Shown here one piece after another: positions 1-5,128 of a stretch of 6,085 nt of DNA (positions are counted from its first letter, which is position 1; every line of letters starts with the position of its first letter). The DNA is from Armatimonadota bacterium (GTDB lineage: Bacteria > Armatimonadota > UBA5829), in assembly GCA_026415535.1 (NCBI GenBank), contig JAOAGX010000143.1, positions 1 to 6,085 of the forward strand. The letters run 5' to 3'. The position numbers and the translations under genes are program-made. The notes under the pieces are model-generated. The model made no database searches and was not told where the DNA came from. It saw nothing but the letters and a program-made list of their open reading frames with translations.

Positions 1-507
1 GATTACCAAGGTCTTGTTTAGATCAAACCCCTGCTCTGCCAAGTACCTGCGTGTGTAATTGGATACGGCATTATAGTGATCGGTACACCGCCGCAGTCGG
101 CGTTCACGCCTTAGGCGGCGGCAAGTCATTTCCTCGGCGCCATGCACGGTGCGAATCGAAACCGGTATTTTAACTAGCCGCGAAGCTATACGACCATAAT
201 AGGCAGCACGGTCGAAATGCGTGTGTAAGACGGCAGGTCTTATGGTTCTAGTTATTTTTGCTATCTTTCTGACACCCTCGAATAGTCCGGCAATTCCGCT
301 TATGTGCTTCACGTTTAGCACGTGGACGGGGATGTTGTTCTGCGCAAATGGCGCGGATTTTTCATCTCCCGCAACGAGGGCTACAACTATCGGGTTCCAC
401 TTGCTGCGATCTAGGCCACTAAGCAGATAGAATATATGACTTGCAACCCCGCCGGGTAATAGATTTGTTATTACATGAACCACACCAAGTGGGTATTCGA
501 AACGCAT
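1..507 (-). CDS. Glycosyltransferase, GT4-like (GT-B fold), N-terminal part; runs off the left edge
   Basis: The minus-strand frame is open from the ATG at 507-505 to base 1 (169 codons, no stop). It is the donor/acceptor Rossmann half of a GT-B glycosyltransferase. Visible landmarks are a first beta strand and glycine loop, VVHVITNLLPGGVASHI (residues 9-25, the usual 'GG' loop of GT4 enzymes), then RPAVLHTHF (90-98) followed by YYGRIASRL, and SIRTVHG (117-123), all in family order. An Arg-rich helix (129-140) follows. The C-terminal nucleotide-sugar-binding domain with its E-x7-E motif would lie outside the window. The ATG at 507 is the only ATG, GTG or TTG after the in-frame stop at 583-585. 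No good Shine-Dalgarno sequence precedes it. It lies 101 nt downstream of the GT2 gene on the same strand, so it is probably the second gene of that unit. The family is well supported; sugar and acceptor cannot be told. Confidence 0.85.
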   Translation of the reverse strand, partial: MRFEYPLGVVHVITNLLPGGVASHIFYLLSGLDRSKWNPIVVALVAGDEKSAPFAQNNIPVHVLNVKHISGIAGLFEGVRKIAKITRTIRPAVLHTHFDRAAYYGRIASRLVKIPVSIRTVHGAEEMTCRRLRRERRLRRCTDHYNAVSNYTRRYLAEQGFDLNKTLVI

Positions 508-608
508 AGCCAGACCAAGCTTTCTTGTGATTGGAACGGATGTTTTATAAAACGTGCCATTGCTGTGCTTTGCAACCTGACTTTAACTCAAGACCGAGCA
601 CCCTTCAG

Positions 609-1565
609 CTACCATTTTCGCGCTAGACTTCGTTTAACCGATTCATTAAAAACTGGCAAAATCAGCATTGGAATCCAAAACAGAAGCCTCACTCTGTACG
701 GCAATCGCATCCAGGCTCGAAACAGATTTGCTGCCGCAAGCATTCGGTTGTAATCCAAGACTAACCTTGCTGCGCACAGTTTTTGATCACTCTGGTCTCG
801 TGCGAGTGACTTCCGCAGAATTGCTTTATGCCGGGGGATTAGATCGGCATTAAGAAGCTTTCGATGAACTAGCTCTATATCATGGTACGCTTGATCGCGA
901 CGGTTTGAAAGACTCGAAGCGCTCTTACGGTACCGAACCAAAGGATCCCATACGCCGACTGCTTTTCCACCGGGGGGATAAGGTTCCTGCCGAGCCAAGA
1001 TCAGTGCCCAAGCAAGATAGTCCTCACCGATGGCCAAATCCTCAGAGAAAAGCCCGATCCGGATTAGATCTTTTTGGCGCACCATGACAGAACTTGCCCA
1101 GAAGCAATTGTGGTCTAGCAGGCGCTCCAGCACGTACCCTTCGGGAAACTTGCGTCGTTCGTGGTAGAACATTCCCAAGTCGCCTGATTCGTCGAACTCG
1201 ATTCCGTTTGAAAAAACTAGCGCGGCATCCGGATGCTCATCTATTAGCCCAACTTGCCGAGCGAGCTTATCTGGCATCCACACATCGTCGGAGCCAAGCA
1301 ATGCAATCCATTCTCCAGACGAAGTGGCAACACCAGTATTCTGAGCAGCTGCCGCACCTCCATTTGTTTTGCGCGCAATGAGCTGAAACCTCCTATCAGA
1401 CATGAACTGCTTGGCGATTTCGACAGAACTGTCCGTTGATGCGTCGTCGACCACGATAGCTTCGAAATCCTCGAAAGTCTGGTTTTGGAGCGACTCAAGC
1501 GTACAGGCAATGTAACGTTCGGAGTTATAAACCGGGATGATGACTGAGACGAACGGCTTGCTCAT
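609..1565 (-). CDS. Family 2 glycosyltransferase (GT-A fold)
   Basis: This 318-aa protein transfers a sugar from a nucleotide-sugar donor, typically in assembly of surface polysaccharide or glycolipid at the cytoplasmic face of the membrane. Motifs appear in GT2 order: SVIIPVYN (7-14), the nucleotide-binding VVDDASTD (38-45), NGGAAAAQNTG (68-78), the metal-binding LGSDDVW (90-96), and the likely catalytic-base region GEDY (180-183). The first Asp of the common LDSDD form is Gly91 here, while D93 and D94 remain. The last 40 residues are basic and hydrophobic (LLFWIPMLILPVF, 294-306), which suggests membrane association but no clear multi-pass domain. The ATG at 1565 directly begins the family N-terminus. 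It has no Shine-Dalgarno sequence but sits 9 nt after a TATAAT box, pointing to a leaderless mRNA. A GT4-type gene follows 101 nt downstream. The family is certain; the specific substrate is unknown. Confidence 0.93.
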   Translation of the reverse strand: MSKPFVSVIIPVYNSERYIACTLESLQNQTFEDFEAIVVDDASTDSSVEIAKQFMSDRRFQLIARKTNGGAAAAQNTGVATSSGEWIALLGSDDVWMPDKLARQVGLIDEHPDAALVFSNGIEFDESGDLGMFYHERRKFPEGYVLERLLDHNCFWASSVMVRQKDLIRIGLFSEDLAIGEDYLAWALILARQEPYPPGGKAVGVWDPLVRYRKSASSLSNRRDQAYHDIELVHRKLLNADLIPRHKAILRKSLARDQSDQKLCAARLVLDYNRMLAAANLFRAWMRLPYRVRLLFWIPMLILPVFNESVKRSLARKW

Positions 1566-1574
1566 TGCGTGTTA

Positions 1575-1583
1575 ATTATAGCA
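1575..1583 (-). promoter_or_regulatory. Extended -10 promoter of the glycosyltransferase unit, probably leaderless
   Basis: On the minus strand the sequence reads TGC-TATAAT, a TGN extension plus a perfect -10 hexamer (TATAAT at 1580-1575). No good -35 hexamer lies 16-18 bp upstream, as is usual for extended -10 promoters. Only 9 nt separate the hexamer from the A of the ATG at 1565. A normal start 6-8 nt past the -10 would therefore put the 5' end within about three bases of the start codon, which agrees with the missing ribosome binding site. Confidence 0.6.
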
Positions 1584-1710
1584 TTACATTGCGCGTGCGA
1601 GATTTTCTCGTGGTGGCAAGAGCGTCTTTGTTTTATAGAGGCAGAAGTAATTCGTTATGTTAATGACGACGTGTGTTTATGTAGAATGTTAGAGAAAAAA
1701 TATGGCCGAC

Positions 1711-1811
1711 AAAAAGAGTCGCCTTGGACTGTCGCATTGCTTAAAAGTCGCAGGGGCTTTTGTGTCAAATTGCACATATAGAACCAAAGGCAATCGACCA
1801 GTCCAAGGCGA
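1711..1811 (-). terminator. Long stem plus T run downstream of groEL; probable groESL terminator
   Basis: Starting 24 nt after the groEL stop, minus-strand RNA can form a long hairpin. A perfect 13-bp outer stem pairs 1811-1799 with 1731-1719. Beyond single-base bulges it continues with 3 and then 5 more pairs, 21 bp in all (arms 1790-1811 and 1719-1740). Four nt after the distal arm begins a run of five T (1715-1711). The loop of 49 nt is much longer than in a textbook intrinsic terminator, but it contains a small AAAAG/CTTTT hairpin (1743-1761). The T run is on the groEL side only, so it should act on groESL transcripts. It separates that unit from the glycosyltransferase promoter. Alternatives are an mRNA 3'-end stabiliser or a mobile palindromic repeat. 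Confidence 0.5.
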
Positions 1812-1835
1812 TGGTTGCTCAATTGCCGAGTTTTC

Positions 1836-3458
1836 CTACATCATTCCTGGTCCGCCGGGGGGCATTCCCTGAGCAGGCTGCTTTTTTTCGGGCTTCTCGG
1901 CAACTATTGCTTCGGTGGTCAATATCATCGAGGCTATGCTTGCAGCGTTCTCCAGCGCAACCCGCGTCACCTTGGCCGGGTCCACGATACCGGCAGCCAT
2001 CATATCCTCATATTTGCCGGTAAGTGCATTGAACCCAATCCCGTCCTTCGACGCCTTGATATGTTCGACGACTACGGAGCCTTCAGCACCGGAGTTACTC
2101 GCAATTCGACGCGCTGGTTCCTCCAAAGCTTTCTTAACGATTTTGACGCCGACTTGTTCGTCGCCGTCCAGTTTGAGCGTGTCAAGCGACGGAATCAACT
2201 TTATCAACGTTACGCCACCGCCGGGCACTATTCCCTCTTCGATTGCCGCACGAGTGGACGAAACCGCATCTTCGATACGTGCCTTCTTCTCCTTGAGCTC
2301 GGTTTCGGTAGCTGCACCAACCTTAATCACCGCGACGCCTCCCGACAGCTTCGCTAAGCGCTCTTGGAGCTTCTCGCGGTCGTAGTTAGAATCGGTCTTT
2401 TCGAGCTCGGTCTTGATCTGGGCTATTCTGCCTTTAACAGCTTCGTGACTGCCCTTACCTTCGATGATTGTGGTCTTCTCCTTCTCAATGACGACTTTCT
2501 TGGCCTGGCCAAGCATATTGGTGTCGACGGATTCTAGCTTGACCCCTAGGTCCTCCGTGATGAACGTACCACCGGTGAGGATAGCAATATCTTGCATCAT
2601 AGCCTTGCGCCTGTCTCCGAACCCAGGTGCTTTTACCGCGGCGGCATTAAGGGTACCTCGCAGTTTGTTAACCACTAATGTTGCCAACGCCTCGCCTTCC
2701 ATATCCTCGCAGATGACTACGAGCGGCCGACCCATCTGGATCACTTTTTCAAGCAAAGGCACTATGTCTGCGACGGCTGAAATCTTCTTCTCGTAAAGCA
2801 ATATGAGAGGGTCTTCGAAAACCGCTTCCATTCGCTCGGGGTCGGTGACCATGTATGGCGAAATATATCCCCTGTCGAACTGCAACCCTTCGACCCATTC
2901 GAGCGTTGTCTCTGTCCCTTTGGATTCTTCGGTGGTGATGACTCCATCCTTACCGACCTTCTCCATCGCATCCGCTACTAATTCCCCGATCGAAGGGTCA
3001 TTGGCGGAGATGCTGGCAACCTGGGCAATCTCCTCTCGTTTATTGATAGGTTTCGCGGCCTTCTTGATTTCTTCCACTGCGACTTCAACGGCTTTGTCAA
3101 TGCCGCGTTTGATGGCCATTGGGTTTGCTCCGGCTGCGACGTTCATCAGTCCTTCGCGGACCATTGCTTGAGCGAGGACTGTCGCAGTCGTCGTGCCGTC
3201 GCCTGCAACATCGTTTGTCTTCGAAGCGACTTCGCGCAGTAGCTGAGCGCCTACATTTTCGAACCGATCCTCGACTTCGATTTCCTTAGCGATGGTAACG
3301 CCGTCGTTGATGCAGGTTGGGCTGCCGTACTTCTTTTCGATCATGGCATAGCGACCACGCGGGCCGAGCGTTACAGCAACGGCGTTCGCCAACGTGTCTA
3401 CGCCTCGTTCAAGAGCACGGCGTGCCTCTTCGTCGAATCTCAGTTCCTTCGCTGCCAC
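1836..3458 (-). CDS. groEL: Chaperonin GroEL (Hsp60, 60 kDa subunit)
   Basis: The 540-aa subunit of the double-ring ATP-driven chaperonin folds cytosolic proteins under the GroES lid. Length and the whole sequence match group I chaperonins. In the equatorial domain the start MAAKELRFDEEARRALERGVD is followed by TLGPRGR (30-36), D52, and the ATP-binding NDVAGDGTTT (82-91) with D87. The apical domain includes GLQFDRGYISPY (191-202). The second equatorial segment has GIVPGGGV (409-416) and D397, equivalent to the ATP-hydrolysing Asp398 of E. coli. The C-terminus ends in a Gly/Met-rich tail (GMPPGGPGMM) as usual. The start codon is GTG at 3458, preceded by GGGGGTGAG with a 7-nt spacer. It lies 22 nt after groES in the same transcript. 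The usual Asn after GPKGR is replaced by Tyr37 (GPRGRYAMIEKKYGSPT), a minor departure. Identification is certain. Confidence 0.99.
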   Translation of the reverse strand: MAAKELRFDEEARRALERGVDTLANAVAVTLGPRGRYAMIEKKYGSPTCINDGVTIAKEIEVEDRFENVGAQLLREVASKTNDVAGDGTTTATVLAQAMVREGLMNVAAGANPMAIKRGIDKAVEVAVEEIKKAAKPINKREEIAQVASISANDPSIGELVADAMEKVGKDGVITTEESKGTETTLEWVEGLQFDRGYISPYMVTDPERMEAVFEDPLILLYEKKISAVADIVPLLEKVIQMGRPLVVICEDMEGEALATLVVNKLRGTLNAAAVKAPGFGDRRKAMMQDIAILTGGTFITEDLGVKLESVDTNMLGQAKKVVIEKEKTTIIEGKGSHEAVKGRIAQIKTELEKTDSNYDREKLQERLAKLSGGVAVIKVGAATETELKEKKARIEDAVSSTRAAIEEGIVPGGGVTLIKLIPSLDTLKLDGDEQVGVKIVKKALEEPARRIASNSGAEGSVVVEHIKASKDGIGFNALTGKYEDMMAAGIVDPAKVTRVALENAASIASMILTTEAIVAEKPEKKQPAQGMPPGGPGMM

Positions 3459-3480
3459 TTTTCAGCTCACCCCCGTTCGC

Positions 3481-3795
3481 TTATTTATTACAGCACGTGC
3501 CCGATTTCTTGTTTTCGAGTATGGCCAGCACATCATCTTGGCGCAGGATCACGTATTCCTCCGCACCAATCTTGACTTCCGTGCCGGCGTACTTTCCGTA
3601 AATTACCCGGTCTCCAACTTTGACATCCATTGGGACCTTCTTACCGGAGGATAGTTGGCTGCCCGGTCCGACAGCAATTACGTCGCCTTCTTGAGGCTTC
3701 TCCTTCGCACTGTCAGGAAGCACAATTCCTCCGGCGGTCATCTCTTCGGCCGAGACGGCCTTCACTATTATGCGGTCTCCTAGTGGTTTGAGCAC
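3481..3795 (-). CDS. groES: Co-chaperonin GroES (Hsp10)
   Basis: This 104-aa protein forms the heptameric lid of GroEL. Recognisable parts are the start LKPLGDRIIVK (2-12), the mobile loop (about 15-32) with the hydrophobic IVL tripeptide (24-26) that docks on GroEL, GDVIAVGPG (37-45), VKVGDRVIYGKYAGTEVKI (58-76) and EEYVILRQDDVLAILE (79-94). The start is GTG at 3795: a perfect AGGAGGT (3809-3803) sits 7 nt upstream. The GTG at 3804 in the same frame overlaps that ribosome binding site and is very unlikely. The family normally ends at about residue 94-97. Here a ten-residue tail, NKKSGTCCNK, with two adjacent cysteines follows, which is unusual. The gene is first in the groESL unit, behind a CIRCE-controlled promoter. 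Confidence 0.98.
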   Translation of the reverse strand: MLKPLGDRIIVKAVSAEEMTAGGIVLPDSAKEKPQEGDVIAVGPGSQLSSGKKVPMDVKVGDRVIYGKYAGTEVKIGAEEYVILRQDDVLAILENKKSGTCCNK

Positions 3796-3802
3796 GTTAC
3801 AC

Positions 3803-3809
3803 ACCTCCT
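3803..3809 (-). promoter_or_regulatory. Consensus Shine-Dalgarno site of groES; decides the GTG start
   Basis: Minus-strand AGGAGGT matches the 16S rRNA 3' end fully and is 7 nt from the GTG at 3795. It overlaps the more upstream in-frame GTG at 3804, ruling that start out. The resulting protein starts MLKPLGDR, the usual GroES N-terminus. Confidence 0.9.
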
Positions 3810-3826
3810 ATATTGCTTGGTTCAAA

Positions 3827-3849
3827 CCGGCCCAAAGGATGGGCACCGG
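3827..3849 (-). promoter_or_regulatory. Small stem-loop in the groES 5' leader
   Basis: Within the leader, between CIRCE and the ribosome binding site, CCCA (3831-3834) pairs with TGGG (3840-3843) around a 5-nt loop. CCGG (3827-3830) pairs with CCGG (3846-3849) across a 2-nt bulge, giving 8 bp in all. It could protect or shape the leader together with the CIRCE hairpin. No direct evidence of function; it may be chance. Confidence 0.3.
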
Positions 3850-3854
3850 GACTA

Positions 3855-3881
3855 TTGGCACTCTCTGCCGTTGAGTGCCAA
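3855..3881 (-). promoter_or_regulatory. CIRCE operator (HrcA binding site) of groESL
   Basis: The sequence is a perfect 9-bp inverted repeat, TTGGCACTC-N9-GAGTGCCAA. It matches the CIRCE consensus TTAGCACTC-N9-GAGTGCTAA with one symmetrical change in each arm (A to G, T to C). The spacer is exactly 9 nt. It begins about 7 nt after the -10 box, so it covers the predicted start of transcription, and bound HrcA would block the promoter. It is symmetric, but its placement serves the minus-strand groES gene. HrcA itself is not in the window. Heat-inducible control of groESL is the established role of this element. Confidence 0.96.
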
Positions 3882-3888
3882 CGGAGGT

Positions 3889-3917
3889 ATTTTACATTCT
3901 TTTTCGCAACCAGTCAA
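3889..3917 (-). promoter_or_regulatory. Housekeeping (sigma70/sigmaA-type) promoter of groESL
   Basis: Reading the minus strand, TTGACT (3917-3912) and TAAAAT (3894-3889) are each one base from the consensus -35 and -10 and are separated by exactly 17 bp. The predicted start is about 3881-3883, at the upstream edge of CIRCE. This is the standard arrangement of HrcA-repressed chaperonin promoters that use the vegetative sigma factor. Confidence 0.88.
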
Positions 3918-3997
3918 TACGCAGATGGCAGCGGGCAGACAAGGTTCGGTTCCTAGGTTATTGCAACGACCTCGGTTTTGCAAGCAGCTATGGTTCG

Positions 3998-4077
3998 GCA
4001 ATCGTCTCGTCATTCCAGCATGTTTGCGATACGGGAGGACAAAGCTCATAATGGGACAGGAACGCAAACGTCTCGTC
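3998..4077. repeat. Imperfect 14-nt direct repeat in the groES/DUF72 intergenic region
   Basis: GCAATCGTCTCGTC (3998-4011) recurs as GCAAACGTCTCGTC (4064-4077), 13 of 14 bases equal, 66 nt apart. GTTTGCG (4022-4028) is also inverted as CGCAAAC (4063-4069). The surrounding intergenic stretch (3918-4176, about 260 nt) contains no convincing gene on either strand. The short frames there lack family features, and no tRNA or classical terminator is visible. The repeat may be debris of a small interspersed element or chance. Confidence 0.35.
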
Positions 4078-4176
4078 GGCTAAGTTTTCAAAAATGCCTA
4101 GGCACCAAGCAAAGCAAAGGGTCACAGTCTACGAACAGGCTAGCACTTGACTGGTTCGACTACAGAGAGAGCTTAT

Positions 4177-5007
4177 TCAGAAATCCTCGTCAAACGTCAT
4201 TTGTTTGACTGCTGGCGTTTGTGAATCCATCGGTAGCGTTATGTCGAGCATCCTAGCAAGCATACGGGCGTTTTGCGTTGACTTGCCCTGATAGTGATTG
4301 TTGAAGAAGACATAAGTCCGCTTAGTCTTGGACTCCACATCGCGGATCTTAGGGATCCATTCAGCGAGTTCTTCTTCAGAGTAAAGATAATCGTATCTTT
4401 CATATGGCTGATCGTGTTTCCACCACTTCGCCGCGTTGCGTCCGTGGAAGCGAACGTAACCTATTTCTGACGTGGCCTCTGCTATGTGTGGCATAAGACC
4501 TTTGAGCATAGGCTCGTCTACCGAACAGAATCCCAATTTCAGCTTGCGGAGAAAATCGAAGGTATCTTTGGTAATCCAGCTCTCATTGCGGAACTCGATG
4601 ACAGTGGGTATCTCACCCATTCTGTTCTTGAACTCCCGCAGCCTAGCGATGTTTTTAGGCGTGTTACTGAATGACCACGGAAACTGTGCTAGTACGCACC
4701 CTAGCTTATTGGATTGCCGGATCGGCTCAATCGACGCCAGAAAGGCATCAAAGATTTCCTCCGAAGGCGAGTCAGCGTGTGTCATTTCATGCGGAGCCTT
4801 AACAACAAAATGAAACTCCGGTGGTGTGTTACGGTCCATAGCGGTGAAGGTCGATGGGGCAGGAATCTTATAGTATGTGGAGTTGATCTCCACGCAGTTG
4901 AAGCGCTCTGAGTAATACGAGAGCATGTTCTTCTTGTTGAACTGCTTGGGATAGAAATGTCCTTTCCAGTCGTCGTAGCTGAAGCCGGAAGTGCCGATGT
5001 AGATCAT
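4177..5007 (-). CDS. DUF72 (YecE-like) family protein
   Basis: This 276-aa protein belongs to DUF72, a TIM-barrel family found widely in bacteria and archaea whose biochemical role is still not established. Family landmarks appear in order: MIYIGTSGFSYDDWKGHFYP (1-20), FNCVEINSTYY (36-46), FHFVVKAPHEMTH (65-77), LAQFPWSF (106-113), IEFRNESW (137-144), YVRFHGRN (184-191), RYDYLYSEEEL (204-214), and the closing VFFNNHYQGKSTQNA (233-247). The ATG at 5007 is preferred because relatives such as E. coli YecE start MIYIG and because AAGAAG lies 8 nt upstream. An ATG at 5028 (MDQEAEH...) and a TTG at 5031 are possible alternatives. It follows tpiA by 121 nt in the same direction. The dispersed repeat lies in that gap, and no clear promoter is seen. 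The family is certain; the function is unknown. Confidence 0.95.
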   Translation of the reverse strand: MIYIGTSGFSYDDWKGHFYPKQFNKKNMLSYYSERFNCVEINSTYYKIPAPSTFTAMDRNTPPEFHFVVKAPHEMTHADSPSEEIFDAFLASIEPIRQSNKLGCVLAQFPWSFSNTPKNIARLREFKNRMGEIPTVIEFRNESWITKDTFDFLRKLKLGFCSVDEPMLKGLMPHIAEATSEIGYVRFHGRNAAKWWKHDQPYERYDYLYSEEELAEWIPKIRDVESKTKRTYVFFNNHYQGKSTQNARMLARMLDITLPMDSQTPAVKQMTFDEDF

Positions 5008-5058
5008 GTGTTCGGCTTCTTGGTCCATCAAACATTTTGCTCAAATTACATCTTGTGT

Positions 5059-5122
5059 GTCGTTCTGAGCGCAGCGGAGAATTTGGTATGGCTTCAGGAT
5101 TATTTGCTGCGCTCAGAATGAC
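5059..5122. repeat. Palindromic dispersed repeat of the 'GTCATTCTGAGCGCAGC' type
   Basis: The arm GTCGTTCTGAGCGCAGC (5059-5075) is answered by GCTGCGCTCAGAATGAC (5106-5122): 17-bp arms with a single mismatch around a 30-nt centre. This terminal sequence is familiar from small palindromic repeats scattered between genes in many bacterial genomes. They are often mis-annotated as peptides like 'SERS...FAALRMTQ', and the plus strand here indeed encodes RSERSGEF and LFAALRMTQA. It fills most of the gap between the tpiA stop and the DUF72 start. It may fold in the mRNA or be a non-autonomous mobile element. Only one copy lies in the window, so repetition is inferred from recall. Confidence 0.75.
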
Positions 5123-5128
5123 GCAGGC

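Noticed and set aside
542..580. Possible promoter ahead of the GT4 gene (TTGCAA ... TATAAA on the minus strand)
   Set aside because: The spacing is 19-20 bp, outside the normal range, and the gene can be served by the upstream GT2 promoter.
221..753. Plus-strand frames of 69 and 92 codons at 221-430 and 475-753
   Set aside because: They are antisense to the two minus-strand glycosyltransferase genes or their short gap, have no family features, and composition follows from the real genes.
1243..1510. Minus-strand 88-codon frame inside the GT2 gene, and plus-strand frames antisense to groEL (such as 1815-2357 and 1915-2385)
   Set aside because: These are alternative-frame shadows of genes with clear conserved families.
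3481..3804. GroES start at the upstream GTG (3804), giving MCNVLKP...
   Set aside because: That codon overlaps the perfect AGGAGGT ribosome binding site. The GTG at 3795 has ideal 7-nt spacing and gives the usual GroES N-terminus.
3817..4208. Overlapping frames of 71-88 codons on both strands upstream of groES
   Set aside because: They cross the groESL promoter and CIRCE or the DUF72 3' end, lack ribosome binding sites and show no recognisable protein features.
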